Shown here in pieces: positions 8,265-16,430 of a stretch of DNA of 64,000 bases (position 1 is the first letter of the stretch; every line of letters starts with the position of its first letter). The notes under the pieces are model-generated. The model was not told the DNA's origin. It did no database searches and saw nothing but the letters and a program-made list of their open reading frames with translations. The translations under genes and the position numbers were made by a program. Origin of the DNA: an uncultured Clostridia bacterium (lineage in GTDB: Bacteria > Bacillota > Clostridia > Oscillospirales > Acutalibacteraceae); the NCBI GenBank assembly GCA_930990065.1, contig CAKNOA010000009.1:1-64000 (forward strand), written 5' to 3'.

Positions 8265-9365
8265 TTACCCCTTTTCACGGTAATACGCATCCAGCGCCTT
8301 TATATCCCGCAATCCTCCGTGGGTTTCACTGCCGGTCTGGCCGCTAAACCACAGAATCCGGTCTCCTCGTTCTTTTAAGACACCACATAAGGAATCGTAT
8401 GCCGTTGCGCACAAGGAAAGGGCCCCGTCCTCCTGCCGCAGCAGGAAAATAGCGGTCACTTCCCCGTCGTCGGGTTGGTACCAGAAAGGAAGTTCATGGG
8501 GAGACCCGAATTCACAGATAACGGTGACGCTGTCCCCGGGTTGTATGCCTTCCAGCCCCTGGTACACCGACCCGACTGTGACAGTGAGATCTCGATACCA
8601 CCGGCTTTCCCGTTCGTATGGGTCGGAAATCGCCGTGATATCCGCTGCCATGACCCCGTCGCTGCGTTCCAACATACTGGCAACCGTGTCCCCTTCGTAT
8701 TCATGGATCACGTGAACCAACGCATAGAGAAAATTGACGGATTCTCGGGAGGTGTCACTCCAGGCGATTTCATTCAGAAACTGGTCTTGAGGGGTGGCGT
8801 CATAGCCGGTGGTATACACGGTAAAGCGCTCACCCCCGTTCATGGGGGTTACGGTGGTGCGGGTAGCTCCGCATAGCCAGTTGATCTTGCGAATGGTTTC
8901 CGTTCCCCAAAACGAAACAGCTTGCACCGGCTGCAAGCATAAAGACGGTGCGCTAATTCGGTAGGTGTTCCCATCTTTTCGCAAAAACAGCAAGGTGCTG
9001 TCGGTGGCATCGATGGCGACTTTTTGACTATAAGGTGTACCGGTTTTAGAGGATACTGGTTCCGAAAAGGTGAAAGTGTCCCCCGGCTGCAAGTCCCCGC
9101 GCAAACTTTCCTGTACGGTATAGGTGCTGTCGACCTGCCAACTTTCGCCTCCGTCCGTCGTATACGGGTCGCTGCTTTCCTGATACTGGGCGGTTACGAT
9201 GGTGTCGTGGGCATTCAGCATGGCAGTCAGGTTTGTCAGGGGTGCGGCTTCTTCGCCAGTTGGGGCCGGTTCGGATCGCAATGACTGGAACAGCCACACA
9301 CCGCAACCCAGCAGCACGATGAAACCCGCTAGGATACTGATAAGAATTTTCGTTCTTTTTTTCAC
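8265..9365 (-). CDS. Membrane-anchored duplicated-domain protein, paralog B
   Basis: Protein of 366 residues, paralogous to the genes on either side. It has the same anchor helix and the same two-copy outside motif: the first copy ends QPGDTFTF..LLFLRKDG, the second reads SDGVMAADITAISDPYERE..RDLTVT..QPGDSVTV..AIFLLRQEDG. The middle and C-terminal thirds have diverged strongly from paralog A, although the first third is the same at DNA level. The tail LWFSGQTGSETHGGLRD matches the family tail. GTG start at 9365 with AAAGGAGGG upstream. It lies 22 bases ahead of paralog A. Function unknown; the active face is probably outside the cell. Confidence 0.75.
   Translation of the reverse strand: MKKRTKILISILAGFIVLLGCGVWLFQSLRSEPAPTGEEAAPLTNLTAMLNAHDTIVTAQYQESSDPYTTDGGESWQVDSTYTVQESLRGDLQPGDTFTFSEPVSSKTGTPYSQKVAIDATDSTLLFLRKDGNTYRISAPSLCLQPVQAVSFWGTETIRKINWLCGATRTTVTPMNGGERFTVYTTGYDATPQDQFLNEIAWSDTSRESVNFLYALVHVIHEYEGDTVASMLERSDGVMAADITAISDPYERESRWYRDLTVTVGSVYQGLEGIQPGDSVTVICEFGSPHELPFWYQPDDGEVTAIFLLRQEDGALSLCATAYDSLCGVLKERGDRILWFSGQTGSETHGGLRDIKALDAYYREKG
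9151..9356. repeat. 206-bp perfect direct repeat, copy 2
   Basis: Partner of 8028-8233, at an offset of 1123 bases. Tandem duplication or recent gene conversion between paralogs A and B would explain it. Confidence 0.9.
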
Positions 9366-9386
9366 CAGAATCCCTCCTTTTAGGGG

Positions 9387-10508
9387 TTATTCCTTTTCTT
9401 GGCAGTAAGCTTCTACATCCGACAAATCCCGCAAACCCTCGTTTACATCGGCGCGGGTGGGGCCGCCAAACCACTGGATGCGTTCCTGCTCGTTGATTGC
9501 GCACAAGGAATCGTACACGCTGCCTGTCAACCGGTAGGTGCTGTTTTCCTCCTGTAACAGAAGAAGGTGGGATTCTCCCGTGGGGATTTCTTCATAAGAG
9601 GAGCCCACGGCCGCTTGTACCGTGATAGGATCGTTACCGGACAGGGAGGAAGAAGCGGCGCTATACACCTGATCCGGTGTGACCGTCAAATCCCGATACC
9701 AGCATCCATCCTCTTCGTAAGCATCCGACACCTGCTCGATGGTGCCGGACAAAACCGCATCGCTTTTGTCTAATAAAGATGTGACGGTATAGCTGTCATC
9801 CGCTACGGCCATATACAGTTCGGCCATGGAATTGACGTAGACGGCCGATGTGCCGTACCAATTTAAGGTGTTTTCGTTCCCTTCTTCCGGTTCGTTGATC
9901 GTACCCACCACGACCGTTTCCTTTGTACCGGGCAATGTGCGGCGGTTTACCCCGTTCATCCACACGATCTGGCGGCTTTCCGCCTGGGATTGTTTTACGG
10001 GCTGTATGGATAAAACGGGCAGGCTCAACCGGTATTCGCCTTCTTCACCCTCAATCAGAAACAGCAGCGTGCAATCGGTGGCTGTCGCATCAACCGTTTG
10101 ACTGTAAGGGGTTGCCGTTTCTGTGTCCAAGTGTTCTTGTACTGTAACCGTGTCGCCTGGCTGCAGCTCCCCGCGCAAACTTTCCTGTACGGTATAGGTT
10201 GTGTCTACATACCATTCCAACATGTCGATCGTGCCGCCATCGGGAAGAGGGATGTCTTCTACCCCCATACTGTATGGGGCGCTGCTGCTTTCATATTGTG
10301 CGGTAACTACCGTATCGTGAGAATCAAGAATAGAACGAAGATTCGTCGTTTCTGTGTAGACAGCAGCCAATTCTTCACCAACTAGTTCGGCTGGCTCTTG
10401 AGCCATTTCGGATGATGGCCATATAGAAGTGCATAGCCAAATTCCTCCGCCAGTAGAGATACAAAGTGCTAGTACACAGGCTACAATCTGCTTGCTTTTC
10501 CGTTTCAT
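9387..10508 (-). CDS. Membrane-anchored duplicated-domain protein, paralog C
   Basis: Protein of 373 residues, the most divergent of the trio and the first gene of the operon. It has an N-terminal helix (QIVACVLALCISTGGGIWLC), a short acidic linker, then two motif copies: HDTVVTAQYESSSAPYS..TTYTVQESLRGELQPGDTVTV..LLFLIEG and SDAVLSGTIEQVSDAYEEDG..DLTVT..DPITVQAAVG..LLLLQEE. It ends with WFGGPTRADVNEGLRDLSDV. ATG at 10508 after AAAGGAG. A promoter lies at 10531-10559. The matrixin gene is 86 bases upstream on the same strand. No known family recognised. Confidence 0.75.
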   Translation of the reverse strand: MKRKSKQIVACVLALCISTGGGIWLCTSIWPSSEMAQEPAELVGEELAAVYTETTNLRSILDSHDTVVTAQYESSSAPYSMGVEDIPLPDGGTIDMLEWYVDTTYTVQESLRGELQPGDTVTVQEHLDTETATPYSQTVDATATDCTLLFLIEGEEGEYRLSLPVLSIQPVKQSQAESRQIVWMNGVNRRTLPGTKETVVVGTINEPEEGNENTLNWYGTSAVYVNSMAELYMAVADDSYTVTSLLDKSDAVLSGTIEQVSDAYEEDGCWYRDLTVTPDQVYSAASSSLSGNDPITVQAAVGSSYEEIPTGESHLLLLQEENSTYRLTGSVYDSLCAINEQERIQWFGGPTRADVNEGLRDLSDVEAYCQEKE

Positions 10509-10530
10509 GTGAAAAATCTCCTTTCATTAT

Positions 10531-10559
10531 ATTATATTGTTAAAATACTACATAATCAA
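10531..10559 (-). promoter_or_regulatory. Promoter of the three-paralog operon
   Basis: On the minus strand TTGATT, 17 bases, TATAAT. It lies about 20 bases upstream of the paralog C start, downstream of the matrixin gene. Confidence 0.7.
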
Positions 10560-10594
10560 ATTCATTCAGCTTTCTGAAATTGACCATTTTCTGT

Positions 10595-11221
10595 TCAATA
10601 AATTGCTTTAACCCCTGCAATATCGTCCGACTGAGGAGTGTAAAATGTGATATGTCCAAGAACAATTTTGTCGACAATAGTGCCAATCATCAGAGGTGTG
10701 GAAGATGGGTTGCTGCTATGTTTCAATCCTAAGGAATGCCCCATTTCATGAGCTGCAATGGCCTTGACGCCCCGAGATGCACCAAGAGTGCTGGAATATT
10801 TAGAAAATTCAGAATGATTTAACGCCACAATTGTATAGGCGTAGTTTGCGGTGGGGGAACCCGTGGAATCTCCAATATTTCGTCCGCTACTGTTAAAAAA
10901 TTGGGTACGTCCAGCATATCCAGAATTACCAAATGTTCCTACAGTATAATAAATCTTATAATTGCTTCCCGACGTGTAGGAAAAACTAACTCCAGCTCCA
11001 GAATTATTCCAACCAGATACGGCAGAACGAATCAATGAATTATAGGTGGAACCACACGGGGCATAAGTTACATTTGCGTTGATAGCAAAATACCCAGAAC
11101 ACTTTCCGTCTGTATATCGATGGCCGTAAGTTACATAAGCAAAAGAGGTGATAACTGAAAAAGGCAAGGTAAGGCACACCAACAGCAGCATGGAAAAAAT
11201 AAAGCGTTCTCGTTTTTTCAT
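10595..11221 (-). CDS. Secreted matrixin-like zinc metalloprotease
   Basis: Protein of 208 residues with an N-terminal signal peptide (KKRERF, then a hydrophobic core to about residue 28). The catalytic zinc motif HEMGHSLGLKH spans residues 158-168, which is the full HExxHxxGxxH of metzincins; LMIG at about 177-180 is a candidate Met-turn. Matrixins are secreted endopeptidases. No propeptide with a cysteine switch is obvious; Cys41 and Cys56 are the only cysteines in the mature part. ATG at 11221 with AAGGAGGG upstream. The gene is clearly lower in GC than its neighbours. It lies directly upstream of the three anchored paralogs. Its substrate is unknown. Confidence 0.8.
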   Translation of the reverse strand: MKKRERFIFSMLLLVCLTLPFSVITSFAYVTYGHRYTDGKCSGYFAINANVTYAPCGSTYNSLIRSAVSGWNNSGAGVSFSYTSGSNYKIYYTVGTFGNSGYAGRTQFFNSSGRNIGDSTGSPTANYAYTIVALNHSEFSKYSSTLGASRGVKAIAAHEMGHSLGLKHSSNPSSTPLMIGTIVDKIVLGHITFYTPQSDDIAGVKAIY

Positions 11222-11608
11222 GAAAATCCCTCCTTAAAATTGAGAATGATAAAATTTATAATATTATTTTACCATTCTATATCTTTTTTGTAATTATATC
11301 ATAACATATGATCCATTTGCTTCTTTGTAAGAAAAAACATGTATATTCTAAAAATATTATTATGGTAAGATGAATTTTGTTTTCTTAATGTATTAAAGTT
11401 ACCTTGTTTCAATTTATATAATTCATATAATATTTATTACAATAGATGACATTTATAGACAACTATCAAAGACGATAAATTTTGTCGTATTTTACCATAT
11501 AAAAATAAGTTTAGAAGATGATAGAAACAGGTTTTCCCATTTTTCTAATTATAAATTATAAATAAAGAATTTCCCTTTTTGTCACAAGGAAAAATTCGTC
11601 TGACCCAG
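11222..11608. other. AT-rich divergent intergenic region
   Basis: About 390 bases of very AT-rich sequence between the matrixin (minus) and sigG (plus). No coding frame is supportable. It should hold the matrixin promoter; several TATAAT-like sites exist, but none has a clear -35 partner. Confidence 0.6.
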
Positions 11609-11638
11609 GCATGAACCCTTTCTTTTCCGCCCATACTG
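11609..11638 (+). promoter_or_regulatory. Candidate sigma-F/sigma-G type promoter of sigG
   Basis: GCATG, 18 bases, CATACTG fits the sigma-G pattern (GHATR-N18-CATNHTA) except for the last base. It lies 35 bases upstream of the sigG start and would allow autoregulation. Confidence 0.6.
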
Positions 11639-11672
11639 CCAAAGGAAGAATACGGGATGGGAGGAAAAAGGC

Positions 11673-12455
11673 ATGCAATATGGCAAAGTGGAACTATGTG
11701 GGGTGAACACCGCGCGGCTGCGGGTGATGACGGAAGACGAAAAAATGGAGCGGCTGCGCCTGATGCACAGCGGCGACGAAAAAGCGGCCCGCCGGGCCCG
11801 GCAGGAGCTGGTGGAAGGGAACCTGCGGCTGGTGCTCAGCGTGATCCAGCGGTTTTCCGGGCGCAGCGAAAACCCCGACGATTTATTCCAAGTGGGATGC
11901 ATCGGGCTGATGAAGGCCATCGACCATTTTGACATCAGCCAGGGGGTGCGGTTTTCCACCTATGGGGTGCCCATGATCATTGGGGAGATCCGCCGGTATT
12001 TGCGCGATAATAATTCTGTGCGGGTGTCTAGGTCCCTTCGGGACATGGCGTATAAAGCCATGCAGATGAAAGAAAAGCTCACAAGGGAAAAGAACCGGGA
12101 ACCCACCGTGGAAGAAATCGCCAAAGGCTTGGAGCAGCCGGTCGAAAGCGTGGTCACGGCGCTGGAAGCCATTGTGGAACCGGTGAGTTTATACGAACCG
12201 CTGTATAACGACGGGGGCGAACCGGTGTATGTGCTCGACCAGCTGGGCGACGGCGCCGGGGAAGACGACTGGCTGGAAGAAATCGCGTTAAAACAGGCGG
12301 TGCAGGCGCTCTCGGACAGGGAAAAGAAGATTTTGACCATGCGCTTTATGGAAGGGCGCACCCAAATGGAGGTGGCGTCGGTGATCGGCATCAGCCAGGC
12401 CCAGGTCTCCCGGCTGGAGAAAGCGGCGCTCACCCGGATTAAAAAGGCCATGTAG
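11673..12455 (+). CDS. sigG: RNA polymerase sporulation sigma factor SigG
   Basis: Protein of 260 residues of the sigma-70 family, directing late forespore transcription. The N-terminal KVELCGVNTARL is the sigma-G-specific leader, as opposed to sigma-F. Region 2 follows (NLRLVLSVIQRFSGR, DDLFQVGCIGLMKAIDHFD, FSTYGVPMIIGEIRRYLRDN), then region 3 and the region 4 helix-turn-helix (TQMEVASVIGISQAQVSRLEK). ATG at 11673 with GGGAGG upstream. spoIIGA and sigE are not adjacent here. A sigma-G-like promoter precedes it, and the ylmC-like gene follows within 62 bases. This is strong evidence for a spore-forming lineage. Confidence 0.95.
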   Translation: MQYGKVELCGVNTARLRVMTEDEKMERLRLMHSGDEKAARRARQELVEGNLRLVLSVIQRFSGRSENPDDLFQVGCIGLMKAIDHFDISQGVRFSTYGVPMIIGEIRRYLRDNNSVRVSRSLRDMAYKAMQMKEKLTREKNREPTVEEIAKGLEQPVESVVTALEAIVEPVSLYEPLYNDGGEPVYVLDQLGDGAGEDDWLEEIALKQAVQALSDREKKILTMRFMEGRTQMEVASVIGISQAQVSRLEKAALTRIKKAM

Positions 12456-12517
12456 CGGTATACGGCTCCCAAAAACCGCATATCTTTCATAAGAAAGAGG
12501 GAAAGGGGGCTTTTTCG

Positions 12518-12817
12518 ATGATCTGCCGGGTATCGGATTTGCAGCGGCGGGACGTGATCTGTTTAAAGGATGGGGCGCGCCTGGGCACAGTGGGCGACGT
12601 GGAACTGGACACCGGCACCGCCCGGCTTTCGGCGGTGCTGGTGTATGGGCGGCCGCGGTTTTTCGGGCTCATCGGCCGGCCCCAGCCGGTGCGGGTGGCG
12701 TGGGAGGACATCAGCCTGCTGGGGGCCGACACCATCCTAGTTAAAACGGCCCCGGCGCCCCAGCGGCGGCGGGAAGGGGCGGTCACCCGGTTCTTTTCCA
12801 GCCTTTTTACCGATTAA
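12518..12817 (+). CDS. YlmC/YmxH family PRC-barrel protein
   Basis: Protein of 99 residues forming a single PRC-barrel: RVSDLQRRDVICLKDGARLGTVGDVELD, then ARLSAVLVYG and WEDISLLGADTILVK. YlmC/YmxH proteins are often found beside sigG in Firmicutes and are linked to sporulation, but the exact role is not settled. A GGGAAAGGGGG site precedes the ATG. It probably shares the sigG transcript. The C-terminal tail (about residue 80 on) is basic and not conserved. Confidence 0.85.
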   Translation: MICRVSDLQRRDVICLKDGARLGTVGDVELDTGTARLSAVLVYGRPRFFGLIGRPQPVRVAWEDISLLGADTILVKTAPAPQRRREGAVTRFFSSLFTD

Positions 12818-12853
12818 AACCGGGAAAAACCGCGCTTTTTTTGAAAAAATCCC

Positions 12854-12882
12854 TTGCGTATGAAAATACGCTGTGCTATAAT
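12854..12882 (+). promoter_or_regulatory. Promoter of rpsB
   Basis: TTGCGT, 17 bases, TATAAT, giving a start near 12889 and a leader of about 110 bases. Confidence 0.8.
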
Positions 12883-12888
12883 AGCCAA

Positions 12889-12998
12889 GATAACGCACGC
12901 CGGTGGGATGGGCGATGGGTGCCCCCTTTTCGGAAAAAGAGGGTGGATTTGTCAGCGAACCCCACGGCGGAGGCAAACCATTAAGGAGGAACAAACAA
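12889..12998 (+). promoter_or_regulatory. Structured rpsB leader, possible S2 autoregulatory element
   Basis: The leader can form an outer pairing of CGCCGGTGGG with CCCCACGGCG (one bulged base) around an inner hairpin CCCCCTTTT/AAAAAGAGGG. The ribosome-binding site AAGGAGG lies just after. Leaders that bind S2 are known in bacteria, but I cannot match this one to a named family. Confidence 0.45.
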
Positions 12999-13745
12999 AT
13001 GGCAGTCGTATCGATGAAACAGCTGCTGGAGGCCGGCGTACACTTCGGCCACCAGACCAGAAGATGGAACCCGAAGATGGCTCCGTACATCTTCACCGAA
13101 AGAAACGGGATCTACATTATTGACCTGCAGAAGACCGTTCGCAAACTGGAAGAAGCGTACAACTTTGTGCGTGACCTGAGCATGGAAGGCAAGTCCGTCC
13201 TGTTCGTAGGCACGAAGAAGCAGGCGCAGGAATCCGTGAAGGAAGAAGCCGTGCGTGCCGGCGCTTACTATGTAAACGCCCGTTGGCTGGGCGGCATGCT
13301 CACCAACTTCCGCACCATCCGTCACCGCATTGACCGCCTGAAGCAGCTGCGCACCATGGAAGAAGACGGCACGTTTGATCTGCTGCCCAAAAAAGAAGTG
13401 GTCAAGCTGAACCTGGAAATCGAAAAGCTCGAAAAATTCCTGGGCGGCATTAAAGAAATGAAGCAGCTCCCCGGCGCGCTGTTCATTGTGGACCCCCGCA
13501 AAGAACGCATTGCCGTGTCCGAAGCCCGCAAGCTGGGCATCCCGATCGTGGCGATCGTGGACACCAACTGCGACCCCGACGAGATCGACTATGTGATCCC
13601 CGGCAACGATGACGCCATCCGCGCTGTGAAACTGATCTCCGGCACCATGGCCAACGCCATCATCGAAGGCAAAGAAGGCCAGATGGGCGCTGCCGCGATG
13701 GAAGAAAAGGAAGAGGAAGCTGCCGGACAGGAAGCGGCCGAATAA
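12999..13745 (+). CDS. rpsB: 30S ribosomal protein S2
   Basis: Protein of 248 residues. It begins [26 protein letters not shown], the classic S2 start, and contains [19 protein letters not shown] and [16 protein letters not shown]2 joins late in 30S assembly and helps hold S1, which is also encoded in this window. The ATG at 12999 follows AAGGAGG with 8-base spacing; the upstream in-frame extension is leader RNA. The acidic C-terminus ([14 protein letters not shown]) is common in Clostridia. Codon use is biased as in highly expressed genes. It is followed by a terminator and tsf. Confidence 0.98.
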   Translation: MAVVSMKQLLEAGVHFGHQTRRWNPKMAPYIFTERNGIYIIDLQKTVRKLEEAYNFVRDLSMEGKSVLFVGTKKQAQESVKEEAVRAGAYYVNARWLGGMLTNFRTIRHRIDRLKQLRTMEEDGTFDLLPKKEVVKLNLEIEKLEKFLGGIKEMKQLPGALFIVDPRKERIAVSEARKLGIPIVAIVDTNCDPDEIDYVIPGNDDAIRAVKLISGTMANAIIEGKEGQMGAAAMEEKEEEAAGQEAAE

Positions 13746-13774
13746 ACACCCGGAACGATTGTTTCCCCGGGTAG

Positions 13775-13814
13775 AAAGCGCCCGCCTGGTCTAGTCCGGC
13801 CGGGCGCTTTTTTG
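13775..13814 (+). terminator. Terminator or attenuator between rpsB and tsf
   Basis: The stem AAGCGCCCG/CGGGCGCTT is followed by TTTT. It would lower tsf expression relative to rpsB unless read through. Confidence 0.8.
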
Positions 13815-13893
13815 GGGAAACGCCTCTTTTTCAACAACGACTCATCCGGGACATGTTGTCCCCCAGACTAACGGAATAATGGAGGAATCACTC

Positions 13894-14805
13894 ATGAATT
13901 TTACCGCGAAAGACGTAGCGACCCTGCGTGAAAAGACCGGCTGCGGCATGATGGACTGCAAAAAAGCCCTGACCGAATCCAACGGTGATATGGAAGCCGC
14001 CATCGACGTGCTGCGTGAAAAGGGCCTGGCCAAGGCTGCCAAGAAGGCGGGCCGTATTGCGGCCGAAGGCGTGGCGTTTGCCTATGTGAACGACACCGCT
14101 ACCGTGGGCGTTGTGATCGAAGTTAACGCCGAAACCGACTTCGTAGCCAAGAACGCCGAATTCCAGGAATTCGTCAAAGTGTGCGCCGATACCGTTATGG
14201 AACAGAACCCCGCCGACGTGGAAGCCCTGCTGGCTTGCACCGCCGCTGGTTCCGACCAGACCGTGGACGCCCTGCTGAAAGACAAGATCCTCGTGATCGG
14301 CGAAAACATCAAAGTGCGCCGTTTTGCCCGTATGGAAGGCAAAGTGGCCGCTTATATCCATGCCGGCGGCAACATCGGCGTGCTGGTGAACTTTGAAACC
14401 GAAGCCGATCCCACGGCTGCTGCGTTCCAGGAAATGGGCAAGAACGTGGCCATGCAGGTAGCGGCCATGAACGCGCCGTACCTCAACCGCGATGCGGTGC
14501 CGGAAGACGTGCTGGCCCACGAAAAAGAAATCCTCACGCTGCAGATCGTCAACGAAGGCAAACCCGAAGCCATTGCGCAGAAGATTGTCAACGGCCGTCT
14601 GGGCAAATTCTATAAGGAAAACTGCCTGGTCGAACAGGTATACGTAAAAGACGGCGACCTGACCGTACAGAAGTACGTGGATCAGGTGGGCAAAGAACTG
14701 GGCGCTGCCATCACGGTGAAGGACTTTGTGCGCTTTGCCAAGGGCGAAGGCCTGGAAAAGAAAGTGGACGATTTCGCGGCCGAAATCGCCAGCATGGTGA
14801 AATAA
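13894..14805 (+). CDS. tsf: Elongation factor Ts
   Basis: Protein of 303 residues; EF-Ts is the nucleotide exchange factor for EF-Tu. The N-terminal UBA-like part (TAKDVATLREKTGCGMMDCKKAL) is followed by the TDFVAKN core motif that contacts EF-Tu, then the dimerisation region. The ATG at 13894 has GGAGG 8 bases upstream. Length and motifs are normal. It follows rpsB as in most bacteria, separated by a hairpin. The usual next gene, pyrH, is displaced about 4.2 kb downstream. Confidence 0.98.
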   Translation: MNFTAKDVATLREKTGCGMMDCKKALTESNGDMEAAIDVLREKGLAKAAKKAGRIAAEGVAFAYVNDTATVGVVIEVNAETDFVAKNAEFQEFVKVCADTVMEQNPADVEALLACTAAGSDQTVDALLKDKILVIGENIKVRRFARMEGKVAAYIHAGGNIGVLVNFETEADPTAAAFQEMGKNVAMQVAAMNAPYLNRDAVPEDVLAHEKEILTLQIVNEGKPEAIAQKIVNGRLGKFYKENCLVEQVYVKDGDLTVQKYVDQVGKELGAAITVKDFVRFAKGEGLEKKVDDFAAEIASMVK

Positions 14806-14843
14806 GGTTTTTCCGAAGACGGGAATCGTTTTTTCCATGGATC

Positions 14844-14880
14844 AAAGCGGATCATGGCAGAGCGCCATGGTCCGCTTTTT
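14844..14880 (+). terminator. Rho-independent terminator after tsf
   Basis: The long stem AGCGGATCATGGC/GCCATGGTCCGCT is followed by TTTTT. Confidence 0.85.
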
Positions 14881-14952
14881 GCTGTAAAAAAAACCGGTGA
14901 AAAGAACGTGTTTGCTTTGATTGGAGTTGCGTTTTTTTTTCGTGGGGAACCC

Positions 14953-14981
14953 TTGCAGGGGGGGGAGGTTTGTGCTATAAT
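14953..14981 (+). promoter_or_regulatory. Promoter of the antiporter gene
   Basis: TTGCAG, 17 bases, TATAAT, about 56 bases before the ATG at 15037. Confidence 0.75.
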
Positions 14982-15036
14982 ATCCGGCTGGGAGTGAAAA
15001 ATTGCCCAAGGAAAAGGGAAAGGAAAGGACAAACAT

Positions 15037-16362
15037 ATGAGTTACAAATTTTTGCTGGATCTGGCACTGATCCTTCTGTGCACCAAGATCCTGGGCCTGG
15101 TAACTCGCTCGTTCCGCATGCCTCAGGTGGTAGGCGCCCTGTTGGCCGGCCTGGTACTGGGCCCGGCGGCTCTGAATATGCTGAATGATGTGAGCTTTAT
15201 TGACAAAGTGTCGGAAATCGGCGTTATTGTGCTGATGTTCACCGCCGGTATGGAAACGGACATCAAGGAACTGAAAAAAACCGGCCGCGCGTCGTTTATC
15301 ATCGCGCTGATCGGCGTACTGGTGCCCCTGGCAGGTGGGTTCCTGCTGGCCATGGCGTTTAATACCGAATCGCTGTCCGATGCCAATGCCAGCATATTGC
15401 TGCAGAACATTTTCATCGGCGTGATTTTGACGGCTACGTCCGTGAGTATCACGGTGGAAACCCTCAAAGAAATGGGCAAACTGAATACCCGCGCCGGCAA
15501 CGCCATTTTGGGCGCCGCTATTATCGACGATATCTTGGGTATTATCGCTTTGACGATTATCACCAGTATGGCCGATCCCACGGTGCAGATTGGCATTGTG
15601 CTGCTGAAAGTGCTGCTGTTCTTCGTGTTTGCGGCAGTGGCCGGTATCCTTTTTTACCTGTTCTTCAAAAAGCTGCAGGCCCACTATCACCGCGATATGC
15701 GCCGGTTCGTCATTTTGGCGTTCGTGTTCTGCCTGCTGATCTCCTACTGTGCCGAAGAATTCTTCGGTGTGGCCGACATCACCGGTGCATTTATCGCCGG
15801 TTTGATTATTTCCAATACGGAGCGTGCCCCGTACATTGCCTCGCGCTTTGAAACCCTTTCCTATACGCTCCTGTCGCCGGTGTTCTTCGCCAGCATCGGG
15901 CTGGATGTGAGCATGCCGGAGATGACGCCCCACATCATCGCGTTTACCATCCTGCTGGTGGTGGTGGCTGTCATCACCAAGATCGTCGGCTGCGGCCTGG
16001 GCGCCAAGATGTGCCATTTCAGCAACCGTGAATCGGTGCAGGTCGGTGTCGGCATGGTATCCCGTGGTGAAGTGGCCTTGATCGTAGCTACCAAAGGCGC
16101 CGCCCTGGGGCTGATGTCCAGCGTGTTTATGGGCCCGGTGATCATCGCCGTGGTGGCTTCCACCATTGTGGCGCCCATCCTGCTGAAGATCGCGTTTGCG
16201 AACCGCAAAGACCGCCATGCGCCGGAAGAAGCCGTACAGGCGGAAAGCGAGCTGGTCAAGAACTACAATATCGCCGTCAACAGCCATCACAATGAACATG
16301 GCGCGCCGGTGGAAGAGGAAGTCAACGAGTCTCTGCCCACGGTACCCGACGACGAAAAATAA
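15037..16362 (+). CDS. CPA2-type cation:proton antiporter
   Basis: Protein of 441 residues with about twelve transmembrane helices in the Na+/H+ exchanger fold. MPQVVGALLAGLVLGP, FTAGMETDIKEL and the paired-acid region AAIIDDILGIIAL (D-D typical of electrogenic antiporters) are present. It ends in a hydrophilic tail of about 50 residues without a clear RCK domain. It would exchange Na+ or K+ for protons at the cytoplasmic membrane. It has its own promoter and terminator and sits between tsf and pyrH, where such a gene is not usually found. Ion specificity cannot be read from the sequence. Confidence 0.88.
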   Translation: MSYKFLLDLALILLCTKILGLVTRSFRMPQVVGALLAGLVLGPAALNMLNDVSFIDKVSEIGVIVLMFTAGMETDIKELKKTGRASFIIALIGVLVPLAGGFLLAMAFNTESLSDANASILLQNIFIGVILTATSVSITVETLKEMGKLNTRAGNAILGAAIIDDILGIIALTIITSMADPTVQIGIVLLKVLLFFVFAAVAGILFYLFFKKLQAHYHRDMRRFVILAFVFCLLISYCAEEFFGVADITGAFIAGLIISNTERAPYIASRFETLSYTLLSPVFFASIGLDVSMPEMTPHIIAFTILLVVVAVITKIVGCGLGAKMCHFSNRESVQVGVGMVSRGEVALIVATKGAALGLMSSVFMGPVIIAVVASTIVAPILLKIAFANRKDRHAPEEAVQAESELVKNYNIAVNSHHNEHGAPVEEEVNESLPTVPDDEK

Positions 16363-16377
16363 TCGTTTTCGCTCAAA

Positions 16378-16416
16378 TAAAAACCGCCCTGGCCTGCAAA
16401 AGGCCAGGGCGGTTTT
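16378..16416. terminator. Bidirectional terminator
   Basis: The stem ACCGCCCTGGCCT/AGGCCAGGGCGGT is flanked by A and T runs, so it serves both the antiporter (plus) and the sulfatase (minus). Confidence 0.9.
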
Positions 16417-16430
16417 GCTGTTTATAGGGA

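Noticed and set aside
14842..16299. Long minus-strand open frame opposite the antiporter gene
   Set aside because: It is His/Gln-rich low-complexity translation typical of antisense reading of GC-rich genes, with no ribosome-binding site or family features; the plus-strand antiporter is clear.
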